A DNA stretch of 64,000 bases, taken from Mameliella sp. CS4 (lineage in GTDB: Bacteria > Pseudomonadota > Alphaproteobacteria > Rhodobacterales > Rhodobacteraceae). The stretch is taken from NCBI RefSeq assembly GCF_019392335.1, contig NZ_JAHXRQ010000009.1, forward strand, positions 124,001-188,000, given 5' to 3'. Position numbers and translations under genes: made by a program. Below are positions 1 to 9,329 of the stretch, piece after piece (position 1 is the stretch's first letter; each line of letters opens with the position of its first letter). Below the pieces are notes generated by a model. It worked only from the letters and a program-made list of their open reading frames with translations, made no database searches and was not told the origin of the DNA.

Positions 1-183
1 CACCTGCCGCGCCTGACGGAACGGTTCTACCGTGTCGACAGCCATCGCTCGCGCGAGATGGGCGGCACGGGATTGGGTCTTGCCATCGTCAAGCACATCG
101 TGAACCGCCACCGCGGGCGGCTGCGGATCGACAGCGAAAAGGAGCAGGGGACCCGGTTCACGATCACCCTGCCCGTGGGGTGA
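1..183 (+). CDS. phoR: PhoR phosphate-regulon sensor kinase, C-terminal fragment
   Basis: Sixty codons run in from the left edge to a TGA. The translation contains the G2 ATP-binding box [12 protein letters not shown] and ends ITLPVG, which is the end of a HATPase_c domain. Histidine kinases of this type autophosphorylate and pass phosphate to a response regulator. The pst operon and phoB follow, so PhoR is the likely identity, with PhoB as partner. The sensor and histidine-containing parts lie outside the window, so the name rests on context. A minus-strand gene separates this end from pstS. Confidence 0.8.
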   Translation, partial: HLPRLTERFYRVDSHRSREMGGTGLGLAIVKHIVNRHRGRLRIDSEKEQGTRFTITLPVG

Positions 184-208
184 TCCGGTACGGGCCCGGC
201 TGCCCCTG

Positions 209-946
209 TCAGTCGGCTTTCTTGCGCTCTACGGGGCTTGCGAGCTTGAGGCTGGTGTAATGTGTCTGTGCCGCGCCCTGCGGTGCGCGGCCTCGGAAAT
301 AGTGTTTCTGCCAATTGCTGCCAGCATCTAGGCGGGTCTTCTGCTCCTCGATGAAGGTTTTCCGGCTTTCGGCAAAGGATGAGACGCGCGAGGCGAGGTC
401 GGGCGTATCGGCCAACTCGCCGATTTCGATCCGGGTTTCTTCGATCTCGGCCAGTCGAACCGGGAAGAACATGCAGAAGGGCTCGTCCTTCTCGAAACGG
501 ATCCAGGCCTGCCTGAACATTAGGCGCCAGTTCATCGTGAAGGTGAAGGGGAGCCAGTCGGTCTCGACGATGCCGCTGAGGGGCATGATACCCTGCTTTG
601 GACAGTTGACCGGTCCCGTCAGATACAGCGCATGGCCCGGATCGGTTTCGAACACCGCGCCGATGTGGAAAGTCAGGATGCCGTGGCCGAAATGGGAAAC
701 CGCCGGGGGAGTGTCCGGCTCGTCGTATTCGAACTCCAGTTTCGGCCTGTCGTCATCCCCGATCATACGCACCCGGAATCCCGATGGGCAGAGCACCTGC
801 CAGCCATGAGAATTGGCGATGTTGAGCGGCAGGCAGCGATAGGCAAATCGATTCGCGGTCTTGTCCATCCACCGGCGCGCCACCGGTGCCGGTTCTACCC
901 GGATCGTATGACCGGGCAGTCTGTGGATGCGGATCGTTGAACTCAT
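209..946 (-). CDS. DUF6065 family protein
   Basis: The 245-residue protein begins MSSTIRIHRLPG and looks like the DUF6065 family of uncharacterised cytoplasmic proteins. It has no signal peptide or membrane segment and is rich in aromatic residues (for example WLPFTFTMNW). I chose the ATG at 946 because an AGGAG sits just upstream of it; an in-frame ORF extends to 1138, but that extension has low-complexity composition and no comparable ribosome-binding site. It is transcribed against its neighbours, between phoR and the pst promoter. Function is unknown; the family assignment is from memory of the sequence type. Confidence 0.7.
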   Translation of the reverse strand: MSSTIRIHRLPGHTIRVEPAPVARRWMDKTANRFAYRCLPLNIANSHGWQVLCPSGFRVRMIGDDDRPKLEFEYDEPDTPPAVSHFGHGILTFHIGAVFETDPGHALYLTGPVNCPKQGIMPLSGIVETDWLPFTFTMNWRLMFRQAWIRFEKDEPFCMFFPVRLAEIEETRIEIGELADTPDLASRVSSFAESRKTFIEEQKTRLDAGSNWQKHYFRGRAPQGAAQTHYTSLKLASPVERKKAD

Positions 947-1221
947 TGGCTTTTCTCCTGTGCCTGCCAAATTCATCGGCCCGCGACTCGCTTCGGCCTC
1001 ACCCTCGATGATTCGGCTTGCCGCTGTTCGCGCGAACCGGGATAGCGGCAAAATCTGGCGGTCCAGCGGCGCATTTTCGGCATTTTCCGTTTTGTCTCCA
1101 CCTTGCGGTTCGAAATTGCACGGGCAGGAATACGCCACATGGTTGTGCCGATAGAGCGTGAAACCCGTGAGTGCCGAGTTGCCCTAGCGTAACCAGCGAG
1201 ATGTCGCGGGCGATTCAGGGC

Positions 1222-1260
1222 ATGTCATAAAACTGTTACCCAGGCGTCACAAAACTATAG
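1222..1260 (+). promoter_or_regulatory. PHO box and promoter of the pst operon
   Basis: Three seven-base direct repeats occur at an 11-bp period: ATGTCAT (1222–1228), CTGTTAC (1233–1239) and GCGTCAC (1244–1250), separated by A/C-rich tetramers. This is the classical PhoB-binding arrangement (consensus CTGTCAT). A CTATAG at 1255–1260 is in the right place for a –10 box. It precedes pstS and should make the operon phosphate-responsive through PhoB encoded at its end. Confidence 0.85.
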
Positions 1261-1331
1261 CGCGGGGCCTTTAGCCGTCCGGACCAAGGTCATCGTGGGG
1301 ATGACTGATTCCTAAGCTCAGGGAGCTATCC

Positions 1332-2372
1332 ATGACATTCGCTAAACTGACCGCCTCGACCCTGGCGATCGCAGCCGTTTCGGCCACCGCAGCCGTTGCC
1401 CGTGACAACATCCAGGTTGCCGGTTCCTCGACCGTTCTGCCCTATGCATAGATCGTTGCAGAAGCTTTCGGTGCCAACACCGACTTCCCGACGCCGGTCG
1501 TTGAATCGGGCGGCTCCTCGGCTGGCCTCAAGCGCTTCTGCGAAGGCGTGGGCGAAAACACCATCGACGTCGCCAACGCGTCGCGCGCCATCCGCGAAAA
1601 AGAGATCAAGGCCTGCGCCGAAAACGGTGTGACCGACATCATCGAAGTCCGCATCGGCTATGACGGCATCGTCTTCGCCTCGCAGGCAGACGGCCCGGCC
1701 TTCAACGCCTTCACCCCCTCCGACATCTTCAACGCCCTGGCGCCGAAGGTTGTGGTCGACGGCGAGCTGGTCGACAACCCCTACACCACGTGGAACGCGT
1801 TCAACGCCGATCTGCCGGACGCCGAGATCCTCGCCTTTATCCCGGGCACCAAGCACGGCACCCGCGAAGTGTTCGAGGAAAAAGTGATCGCGGCAGGCTG
1901 TGAAGCTACGGGCGCCTATGACGCGATGATCGCGGCCGGCATGTCCGAAGACGACGCCGAAGACGCCTGCCTGATGGTCCGCACCGACGGTCGTTCGGTC
2001 GACATCGACGGCGACTATACCGAGACCCTCGCCTCGATCGACGCCAACGCCCACGGCATCGGCGTGTTCGGCCTGGCGTTCTACGAGAACAACACCGACA
2101 AGCTGAAGGTCGCCACCATGTCGGGCGTCGAGCCCACGACCGAAAGCATCGCCTCGGGTGAATACCCGGTGTCGCGCCCGCTGTTCTTCTACGTCAAGAA
2201 AGCCCACATCGGCGTGATCCCCGGCCTGAAGGAATACGCCCAGTTCTTCATCGCCGACGAACTGGCCGGCCCCTCCGGCCCGCTCGCCAACTATGGCCTG
2301 GTGTCCGACCCCGAGCTGGCCAAGACCCAGCAGATGGTCGCCGACGAAGTCGTGATGGGCGAAGGCATGTAA
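1332..2372 (+). pseudogene. pstS: PstS phosphate-binding protein, interrupted by an amber codon
   Basis: The frame opens at ATG 1332 with a signal peptide (MTFAKLTASTLAIAAVSATAA) and continues with the phosphate-binding start AGSSTVLPYA. Codon 40, at 1449–1451, is TAG. The same frame then continues uninterrupted for 306 codons with typical PstS sequence (VESGGSSAGLKRFCEG) to a TAA at 2370. PstS is the periplasmic phosphate receptor of the Pst ABC importer. A single base change, for instance TCG to TAG, would explain the stop. It may be a real null mutation, a read-through site or a sequencing error. The protein would be 346 residues if read through. Confidence 0.85.
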
Positions 2373-2407
2373 TCCACCCTTCCGGGTTGATTGCACCTGA
2401 CGCCTGC

Positions 2408-2441
2408 GGGGGCGGCATATTCCGCCGCCCCCCATTCTTTT
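2408..2441 (+). terminator. Hairpin terminator/attenuator between pstS and pstC
   Basis: GGGGGCGG at 2408–2415 pairs with CCGCCCCC at 2425–2432, and ATTCTTTT follows. This position after pstS is common in pst operons, where it lets the binding protein be made in excess over the membrane components. Confidence 0.7.
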
Positions 2442-2477
2442 AGGACCTTTTCAACTATTCCTGACTTCGGGGGGCAC

Positions 2478-3941
2478 ATGCCTGTTATCTGGCTCATCGT
2501 GATCGTGCTTGCGCTGGCGGTCGCCGGGTTCATCCTCGGCCGGACCCGCGCGATGCAAAGCGCCGGAGGCGACCGTCGGCATCTGCACTCGCTGCCGACC
2601 TACTATGGCTCGAACGTGGCGCTGAAGGCCGCCGTTCCGGCCATTCTGCTGATGGTCGTCTGGCTGGTGGCCCAGCCCTTCTATGTCAACAGCGTCGTCT
2701 CCGGCATGATCCCGGACAGCGCGGTCGCCGACGGATCCAGCCGGGGCCTTGTACTGGCCGAAGTGCGCCGCGCGGCGGACGGCCTGGACAATGCGGTCGC
2801 CCTGGGGGCGATTTCCGAAGAGTTCGCCCGCAACGCCCGCGCAGATTTCACCGATGTGACCACCCGCCTCAAGGAGGCGGGCCAGATCGTGACCACCCAG
2901 ATCACCCAGCCCGTGCTGCGCGCGGCGCAGAAATACCGTGTGATGAACGCGACCGGCAACATGATCATGTCCGGTGTGGTGATCCTGATCGCGCTGCTGG
3001 GCATCTTCTGGGGCCTGCGTGAGACCAACAAGGACTTTCGCGCCCGCAACGTCGTCGAGAAAAGCGTGTTGGCGCTGCTGATCGCCGCGGCCTCCATCGC
3101 GGTGCTGACTACGGTCGGGATCGTCCTCTCACTGATCTTCAACACCATCGAGTTCTTCCGCCTGTACCCGGCCTCCGAGTTCTTTGGCTCGCTGACCTGG
3201 TCGCCTTCCTTTGGCGGCGGGTCCGAGCTGGGCGTTCTGCCGCTGCTCTGGGGCACCTTCTACATCTCTCTGGTGGCTCTGATCGTGGCGGTGCCGATCG
3301 GGCTGTTTGCCGCCGTCTACCTGTCCGAATATGCCTCCAAGCCGGTGCGCAGCTTTGCCAAGCCGATGCTGGAGGTGCTGGCCGGTATCCCGACTATTGT
3401 CTACGGCCTCTTCGCGCTGCTGACCATCGGCCCGATGCTGCTGAGCGCCTTCGGCCCCGACGGCACTGGCTGGATGAGCGGGCAGCGCGCCGTCGTCACC
3501 GCCGGCCTGGCCATGGGCATCATGTTGATCCCCTTCGTCAGCTCTCTGTCCGATGACATCATCAACGCGGTGCCGCAGGCGATGCGTGACGGGTCCTACG
3601 GGCTGGGCGCCACCAAGTCCGAAACCATCAAGCAGGTTATCCTGCCCGCCGCCTTGCCGGGGATCGTCGGCGCCGTTCTGCTGGCGACCTCGCGGGCCAT
3701 CGGAGAAACCATGATCGTGGTGCTGGGGGCAGGGGCCGCCGCGCGGCTCAGCCTCAACCCTTTCGAGGCCATGACCACAGTGACCGCCAAGATCGTCAGC
3801 CAGCTGACCGGCGACAGCGACTTTGCCTCGCCCGAGGCGCTGGTGGCCTTCGCCTTGGGCATGACCCTCTTCATCATGACGCTGGGGCTGAACGTCTTCG
3901 CCCTCTACATCGTGCGCAAATACCGGGAGCAGTACGACTAA
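2478..3941 (+). CDS. pstC: PstC phosphate ABC transporter permease
   Basis: This 487-residue inner-membrane protein is one of two permeases of the Pst importer. The first transmembrane helix is at the N-terminus (PVIWLIVIVLALAVAGFIL), a long extracytoplasmic insertion follows around residues 70–160, and the BPD_transp_1 core fills the C-terminal half. The EAA-like loop for PstB docking reads SRAIGETMIVVLGAG. The start at 2478 gives a helix directly after the initiator; the earlier in-frame ATG at 2391 would add the translated terminator region and is unlikely. Its TAA overlaps the pstA ATG as TAATG, which indicates translational coupling. Confidence 0.92.
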   Translation: MPVIWLIVIVLALAVAGFILGRTRAMQSAGGDRRHLHSLPTYYGSNVALKAAVPAILLMVVWLVAQPFYVNSVVSGMIPDSAVADGSSRGLVLAEVRRAADGLDNAVALGAISEEFARNARADFTDVTTRLKEAGQIVTTQITQPVLRAAQKYRVMNATGNMIMSGVVILIALLGIFWGLRETNKDFRARNVVEKSVLALLIAAASIAVLTTVGIVLSLIFNTIEFFRLYPASEFFGSLTWSPSFGGGSELGVLPLLWGTFYISLVALIVAVPIGLFAAVYLSEYASKPVRSFAKPMLEVLAGIPTIVYGLFALLTIGPMLLSAFGPDGTGWMSGQRAVVTAGLAMGIMLIPFVSSLSDDIINAVPQAMRDGSYGLGATKSETIKQVILPAALPGIVGAVLLATSRAIGETMIVVLGAGAAARLSLNPFEAMTTVTAKIVSQLTGDSDFASPEALVAFALGMTLFIMTLGLNVFALYIVRKYREQYD

Positions 3942-5272
3942 TGACCGACGCAAGCATGGATACGCCCCAACCGCGCCGGGCCAAGACTTCGTTGATGACC
4001 GAGGATGCGCGCACCAAAAAGCGCAATGCGTCGGAAAAGCGGTTCCAGGCCTACGGGATCGCCGCCATCGCCACCGGCCTGTTCTTCCTTGTTGTCCTGG
4101 CCTTCTCGATCGTGCGGTCGGGCCTGCCGGCCTTCACCACTACCGTGGTCGACGTCAACTTTACCCTGACGCAGGCACAGTTCGACGAGGCCGAGGGTCA
4201 GCTGTTCAAGACCAAGGCCTATTCGGGCTACTTCATCACCGCCCTGCAGCAAAAGCTGGAGGCCGAGAACGTGCAGGTGGCCTTTGACGAGGCGGCCATC
4301 GAACGGATCATGGGCAAGATCGGCGGCACGCTGCGTGAATACTACACCGCCAACCCCGATCAGCTGGACGAGGAAGTGGCCTTCAAGCTGAACGCCGCTT
4401 CGCGCGTCGACGGGTACTTCAAGGGCCGCGTCCAGCGCGAAACCCTGCAGGACAGCCGCTTTCTGACGCTGGCCGATCTGGACCTTGTCGATGCGCTTGC
4501 CGAGGCGGGCATTGTTCACACAACCTTTAACTGGGGCTTCATCACCGGGGCAGACTCTGGCGTGGACAACCCCGGCGGCGCCGGGATCGGGGCCTCTGTC
4601 GTGGGCTCGTTCTTCATGATGCTGGTGGTGCTGTTCCTGTCGCTGCCCATCGGTGTCGCCGCCTCGATCTATCTTGAGGAATTCGCGCCGCAGAACCGCT
4701 GGACGGACATAATCGAGGTGAATATCTCGAACCTTGCCGCCGTGCCTTCCATCGTCTTCGGCATCCTGGGCCTGGCCGTCTTCATCCAGTTCATGCACCT
4801 GCCGCAATCCGCGCCGCTGGTTGGTGGCCTGGTCCTGACGTTGATGACCCTGCCGACGATCATCATCTCGACCCGCGCCTCGCTGAAGGCGGTGCCGCCC
4901 TCGATCCGGGACGCGGCACTGGGGGTTGGCGCCTCCAAGATGCAGTCCGTGTTCCACCACGTCCTGCCGCTGGCCATGCCCGGCATCCTGACCGGGACCA
5001 TCATCGGCCTGGCGCAGGCCCTGGGGGAAACCGCACCTCTGCTGTTGATCGGCATGGTCGGCTTTGTCGCCCGTGGCTATCCCGATGGCCTCATCGGCGG
5101 GTTCACCGACCCGAATTCGGCCATGCCCGCCCAGATCTACACCTGGGCCGCGCGCGCCGATCAGGCATTTTACGAAAAGGCCTGGGGCGGTATCATCATC
5201 CTGCTGATCTTCCTGCTGACCATGAACATCATCGCAATCATTCTGCGCCGCCGCTTCGAGCGTCGCTGGTAA
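3941..5272 (+). CDS. pstA: PstA phosphate ABC transporter permease
   Basis: The 443-residue partner permease of PstC. It begins with about 45 cytoplasmic residues, then a membrane helix (GIAAIATGLFFLVVLAFSI), a large periplasmic domain to about residue 220, and a BPD_transp_1 core with the coupling loop QALGETAPLLLIG. It is longer than Escherichia coli PstA because of the N-terminal half, a form usual in alphaproteobacteria. It overlaps pstC by one base and is 32 bases ahead of pstB. Confidence 0.92.
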   Translation: MTDASMDTPQPRRAKTSLMTEDARTKKRNASEKRFQAYGIAAIATGLFFLVVLAFSIVRSGLPAFTTTVVDVNFTLTQAQFDEAEGQLFKTKAYSGYFITALQQKLEAENVQVAFDEAAIERIMGKIGGTLREYYTANPDQLDEEVAFKLNAASRVDGYFKGRVQRETLQDSRFLTLADLDLVDALAEAGIVHTTFNWGFITGADSGVDNPGGAGIGASVVGSFFMMLVVLFLSLPIGVAASIYLEEFAPQNRWTDIIEVNISNLAAVPSIVFGILGLAVFIQFMHLPQSAPLVGGLVLTLMTLPTIIISTRASLKAVPPSIRDAALGVGASKMQSVFHHVLPLAMPGILTGTIIGLAQALGETAPLLLIGMVGFVARGYPDGLIGGFTDPNSAMPAQIYTWAARADQAFYEKAWGGIIILLIFLLTMNIIAIILRRRFERRW

Positions 5273-5304
5273 GGTTCGGGCAGCGGATCTAGGAGAGAGT
5301 AACT

Positions 5305-6102
5305 ATGTACGACGCACCGCATACGGAGAGAGACGTGGACCAGCAGGACATCAAGATCAGCGCCCGCAAGGTGCAGGTCTATTACGGCACCACCCACGCT
5401 ATCAAGGACGTGGACTGTGACATCGAAGACAAGACCGTCACCGCCTTCATCGGCCCGTCGGGCTGCGGCAAGTCGACCTTCCTGCGCTGCCTGAACCGGA
5501 TGAACGACACCATCGACGTCTGCCGCGTCGAGGGCGACATCTCGATCGACGGCGAGGACATCTACGACAAGCGGGTCGACCCGGTCCAGCTGCGCGCCAA
5601 GGTCGGCATGGTCTTTCAAAAGCCCAACCCCTTTCCGAAGTCGATCTACGACAATATCGCCTACGGTCCGCGCATCCACGGCCTTGCCAAGAACAAGGCC
5701 GACCTGGACGAGATCGTCGAGAAGAGCCTGCGCCGTGGCGCCATCTGGGACGAGGTCAAGGACCGGCTGGACGCGCCGGGCACGGGGCTGTCGGGCGGCC
5801 AGCAACAGCGTCTGTGCATCGCCCGCGCCGTTGCCACCGAACCCGAGGTCCTGCTGATGGACGAACCCTGTTCGGCGCTTGATCCGATTGCCACCAGCCA
5901 GGTCGAGGAACTGATCGACGAACTGCGGCAGGATTACTCGGTCGTCATCGTGACCCACTCGATGCAACAGGCCGCGCGCGTCAGCCAAAAGACCGCCTTC
6001 TTCCACCTGGGCAACCTCGTGGAATTCGGCGACACCGGCAAGATCTTCACCAACCCGGTGGACAGCCGGACGGAAAGCTACATCACGGGACGGATCGGCT
6101 AA
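5305..6102 (+). CDS. pstB: PstB phosphate-import ATPase
   Basis: This 265-residue cytoplasmic ABC ATPase powers phosphate uptake through PstCA. The Walker A motif is GPSGCGKST, the ABC signature LSGGQQQR, Walker B VLLMDEP, and the switch histidine lies in VTHSMQQ. The start at ATG 5305 has GGAGAGAG upstream. The stop overlaps the phoU start as TAATG. Confidence 0.95.
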   Translation: MYDAPHTERDVDQQDIKISARKVQVYYGTTHAIKDVDCDIEDKTVTAFIGPSGCGKSTFLRCLNRMNDTIDVCRVEGDISIDGEDIYDKRVDPVQLRAKVGMVFQKPNPFPKSIYDNIAYGPRIHGLAKNKADLDEIVEKSLRRGAIWDEVKDRLDAPGTGLSGGQQQRLCIARAVATEPEVLLMDEPCSALDPIATSQVEELIDELRQDYSVVIVTHSMQQAARVSQKTAFFHLGNLVEFGDTGKIFTNPVDSRTESYITGRIG

Positions 6103-6842
6103 TGTCTGAACTCAAGCAACATATCGCCAGCGCCTTTGACCGCGATCTCAAAGGGGTGCAGGCGCAGATCATGAAGATGGGGGGCCTTGTCGAGGTCGCC
6201 ATTCTGCAAGCCGCCAAGTCGCTGGAAACCCGCGACGAGGAACTGGCCGAAAAAGTGCGCCGGGACGATGCCGCCATCGACGCCCTGGAAGAGAGCCTGA
6301 ACGAAGAGGCGGCCCGGGTGATCGCGCTGCGCGCGCCGATCGCCTCTGACCTGCGCGTGGTCCTTTCGGTCATGCGCATGTCCGCCAACCTGGAACGCAT
6401 GGGGGATCTCAGCAAGAACATCGCCAAGCGGACCGGCGTGCTGGTCCAGATGCAGCCCATCGGCGGCACCGCGACGTCTCTGCGCCGCATGGCGCGCGAG
6501 GTCGAACTGATGCTCAAGGACGCGCTGGACGCCTATATCCAGCGGGACGAAGCCCTGGCCGAGGACGTGATCGAGCGTGACCTGGATGTGGACCAGATGT
6601 ACAACACGCTGTTCCGCGAATTCCTGACCTTCATGCTGGAAGATCCGCGCAACATCACCGCCTGCATGCACCTGCATTTCATCGCCAAGAACATCGAGCG
6701 CATGGGGGATCACGTGACCTCGATCGCGGAACAGGTGGTCTTCCTGACCTCCGGCCGCAAGCCGGATGAACCCAGGGTAAAGGCTGACCGGACATCCTCG
6801 GATGCCGGGTTGGCGCCGGATATGGACGTGGACGGAGATTGA
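6102..6842 (+). CDS. phoU: PhoU phosphate signalling protein
   Basis: This 246-residue cytoplasmic protein has two PhoU helical-bundle repeats, with the paired motifs NLERMGDLSKNIAKR and NIERMGDHVTSIAEQ that carry the metal-binding acidic residues. PhoU links the state of the Pst transporter to PhoR and keeps the regulon off when phosphate is ample. It is translationally coupled to pstB. The last 25 residues are less conserved and polar. Confidence 0.95.
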   Translation: MSELKQHIASAFDRDLKGVQAQIMKMGGLVEVAILQAAKSLETRDEELAEKVRRDDAAIDALEESLNEEAARVIALRAPIASDLRVVLSVMRMSANLERMGDLSKNIAKRTGVLVQMQPIGGTATSLRRMAREVELMLKDALDAYIQRDEALAEDVIERDLDVDQMYNTLFREFLTFMLEDPRNITACMHLHFIAKNIERMGDHVTSIAEQVVFLTSGRKPDEPRVKADRTSSDAGLAPDMDVDGD

Positions 6843-6846
6843 GCAC

Positions 6847-7536
6847 ATGGCCGCAGATCAGCCGACAGTCCTGGTGGTCGAGGATGAAGCCGCACAGCGT
6901 GAGGTCCTGACCTACAATCTCGAAGCCGAAGGGTTCCGCGTCACACGGGCCGAGAACGGCGAAGAGGCGCTGGTGCTGATCGACGAGGAAAGCCCGGACA
7001 TCATCGTCCTGGACTGGATGCTGCCCAATGTCTCGGGGATCGAGGTCTGCCGCCAAATCAAGACGCGCCCCGAGACGCGCAGCGTGCCGATCATCATGCT
7101 TTCGGCCCGGTCCGAAGAGGTGGACCGGGTCCGCGGGCTGGAGACCGGGGCGGATGACTACGTGGTCAAACCCTACTCGGTGATCGAGCTCATGGCCCGG
7201 GTGCGCGCCCAGCTGCGCCGCGCACGTCCCGCCGCCGCCGGTCTGCGGCTGGAATACGAGGATATCGTTCTCGACAGCGAGACGCACCGCGTGACGCGCG
7301 GCAGCAAGCCGCTGAAACTGGGGCCGACGGAGTTCCGTCTGCTGACGACGTTCATGGAAAAGCCGGGCAGGGTCTGGTCACGCGAACAGTTGCTCGACCG
7401 GGTCTGGGGGCGTGACATCTATGTCGACACCCGCACCGTGGACGTACATATCGGGCGCCTGCGCAAGGCGCTGTGCCAGCATGGCGGCAACGACCCGCTG
7501 CGCACGGTGCGCGGTGCCGGCTACGCTCTGGGCTGA
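6847..7536 (+). CDS. phoB: PhoB phosphate response regulator
   Basis: The 229-residue protein has a receiver domain (phospho-acceptor Asp in IIVLDWMLP, switch Lys in VVKPYS) and a C-terminal winged helix (LGPTEFRLL through RTVRGAGYAL). PhoB activates PHO-box promoters such as the one at 1222. I chose ATG 6847, four bases after phoU, because it gives the family start MAADQPTVLVVEDE; the frame also opens at 6802 inside phoU. Having phoB at the operon end makes an autoregulatory loop. Confidence 0.93.
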   Translation: MAADQPTVLVVEDEAAQREVLTYNLEAEGFRVTRAENGEEALVLIDEESPDIIVLDWMLPNVSGIEVCRQIKTRPETRSVPIIMLSARSEEVDRVRGLETGADDYVVKPYSVIELMARVRAQLRRARPAAAGLRLEYEDIVLDSETHRVTRGSKPLKLGPTEFRLLTTFMEKPGRVWSREQLLDRVWGRDIYVDTRTVDVHIGRLRKALCQHGGNDPLRTVRGAGYALG

Positions 7537-7549
7537 TCATGATGGGGCA

Positions 7550-7572
7550 GGGCGGTGTTTTGTTCACCGCCC
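7550..7572 (+). terminator. Hairpin after phoB
   Basis: GGGCGGTG (7550–7557) pairs perfectly with CACCGCCC (7565–7572) around a T-rich loop. There is no U-tract behind it, so it may be a weak terminator or an mRNA-stabilising hairpin at the end of the pst–pho operon. Confidence 0.45.
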
Positions 7573-7671
7573 GCGACACCACCGGGTATAGCAGACCTGG
7601 CTCGCCCGCCGCATATGATCGCTTGATCTGAGACAGGAACGCGTCATCTTGATGCCGTGCAGCAGGTGAGG

Positions 7672-8253
7672 ATGCATCCGGTGATACGCGGCTTTCTGAC
7701 AGTATTGGCCTTCATGGCGCCGCTTGGCGCGGTTCAGGCCCATGAGGTGCGTCCGGCAATCGCCGATCTCACGACAGAGGACGGTCGCGTATCTCTGGTC
7801 CTGCGTATGAGCATGGAGCCGGTGCTGGCCGGGATCGACCTTGAAGGTGTCGAAGACACCAACGAGACTGATCGTTCGGACGCCGTCGACCAATTGCGCG
7901 CATTGCCGGCCGAGGCCTTCCGAAAGCGCATCGAGGCGGACACCGGGGACGTGCTGGACAAGGTGACGATCCAGGTGGACGGAACCGCCGTCGCGCTGCG
8001 CGTGACAGAGGTTCAGGTCGACGAGATCCCCGACATTTCGCTTCCAAGGGAATCCCGGCTGTTCCTGACCGGCGCTTTGCCCGATGGGACGCAGGCCTTG
8101 CGTGTCGGCTGGCCGTCTGAATATGGCACGCTGATCCTGCGTCAGATGGACGTCGACGACGGGTTCACCGGTTACCTGACGGGCGGGTATTCCGACCCTA
8201 TCGCCATCGAGGACGACAGCGGCTGGGGCTTTCTTGACGGGATCTTTCGCTGA
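7672..8253 (+). CDS. Secreted protein resembling the periplasmic half of HupE/UreJ-type proteins
   Basis: This 193-residue protein has a clear signal peptide (MHPVIRGFLTVLAFMAPLGAVQA, then HEVRPA). The mature start resembles the periplasmic N-terminal region of long HupE/UreJ-like membrane proteins, and its end (YLTGGYSDPIAI) resembles the linker before their membrane domain. That domain, about 190 residues with several helices, is absent: the frame stops at GIFR and I see no remnant in the next 170 bases. A GTG at 7657 is an alternative start five codons upstream. It may be a decayed gene or a stand-alone secreted form. The family link is inferred by eye. Confidence 0.55.
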   Translation: MHPVIRGFLTVLAFMAPLGAVQAHEVRPAIADLTTEDGRVSLVLRMSMEPVLAGIDLEGVEDTNETDRSDAVDQLRALPAEAFRKRIEADTGDVLDKVTIQVDGTAVALRVTEVQVDEIPDISLPRESRLFLTGALPDGTQALRVGWPSEYGTLILRQMDVDDGFTGYLTGGYSDPIAIEDDSGWGFLDGIFR

Positions 8254-8429
8254 CCCGCAGCCCCGGTGGCCCTTTGTGCCTTGCGCCCGTGGTGAAAGCG
8301 CTGTAATGGCACCGCCACGAACCCCGCAGGCGGGGGCGGGCCTATTGGACAGACATCCCCAAAGGTCCACCGGTTGAGGCATCTGCCTTGATCCCCCGCC
8401 GAGGATTTAAACCGGAAAGGATAGAAGGC

Positions 8430-9203
8430 ATGGCTCTTCCCGAGTTCAACATGCGTCAGCTGCTGGAAGCTGGCGTTCACTTTGGCCACCAGACGCAGCG
8501 CTGGAACCCCCGCATGGGCGAGTTCATCTACGGTGCGCGCAACGGCATCCACATCATGGACCTGACGCAGACCGTCCCGATGCTGGACGCTGCTCTGAAC
8601 GCCATCCGCGAATGTGTGGCCAAGAACGGCCGTGTGCTGTTCGTCGGCACCAAGCGTCAGGCCGCTCAGCCGATCGCTGAAGCCGCCGAGAAATGCGCCC
8701 AATACTACATGAACCACCGCTGGCTGGGCGGCACGCTGACCAACTGGCAGACCGTGTCGAAGTCGATCAACCGCCTGCGCGAGATCGATGAGCAGATGGA
8801 AGGTGGCGCCGAGGGCCTCACCAAGAAAGAGCGCCTCCACATGGAGCGTGACCAGGCCAAGCTGCAGGCGTCGCTGGGCGGGATCCGTGAAATGGGCGGC
8901 GTTCCGGACATGCTGTTCGTCATCGACGTCAAGAAAGAAGCGCTGGCCGTCGCCGAAGCCAACAAGCTGGGCATCCCGGTCGTGGCCATTGTCGACACCA
9001 ACTGCTCGCCCGATGGCATCGACTACATCATCCCCGGCAACGACGACGCGGCCCGCGCCATCGCGCTGTACTGCGACCTCGTCAGCCGCGCCGCGCTGGA
9101 CGGCATGACCGGCCAGATGGAAGCAGCCGGCATCGACCTGGGCGCGCTCGAGGAAGCGCCGACCGAAGAACTGGCCGAAACCGCCGGGACCGCCGAGAGC
9201 TGA
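8430..9203 (+). CDS. rpsB: 30S ribosomal protein S2
   Basis: The 257-residue protein starts [20 protein letters not shown], which is S2. S2 is the small-subunit protein that recruits S1. The start at 8430 follows AAGGATAGAAGGC; the longer frame from 8388 adds no conserved sequence. It has the usual C-terminal acidic tail of alphaproteobacterial S2. It is followed by tsf, its standard operon partner. Confidence 0.97.
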   Translation: MALPEFNMRQLLEAGVHFGHQTQRWNPRMGEFIYGARNGIHIMDLTQTVPMLDAALNAIRECVAKNGRVLFVGTKRQAAQPIAEAAEKCAQYYMNHRWLGGTLTNWQTVSKSINRLREIDEQMEGGAEGLTKKERLHMERDQAKLQASLGGIREMGGVPDMLFVIDVKKEALAVAEANKLGIPVVAIVDTNCSPDGIDYIIPGNDDAARAIALYCDLVSRAALDGMTGQMEAAGIDLGALEEAPTEELAETAGTAES

Positions 9204-9250
9204 TCCCGCGGACCCGTGTCGCAAAAACGATACAGGCCCGTGACATGAGG

Positions 9251-9292
9251 GGTGGCCAAGGCCCGGGGAATTCCCTGGGGGCCGGGGCCACC
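9251..9292 (+). terminator. Strong hairpin between rpsB and tsf
   Basis: GGTGGCC (9251–9257) pairs with GGCCACC (9286–9292), and inside it GGCCC pairs with GGGCC and GGGG with CCC. No T-tract follows. It is most likely a partial terminator or processing site that adjusts tsf relative to rpsB. Confidence 0.55.
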
Positions 9293-9329
9293 CGACCTCC
9301 TGCAAAAAGATGATGAGGAGAGCCAAGAC

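Noticed and set aside
1326-2435. A 369-codon minus-strand frame across pstS
   Set aside because: It is an antisense shadow of pstS, with Gly/Val/Asp-rich composition typical of such shadows.
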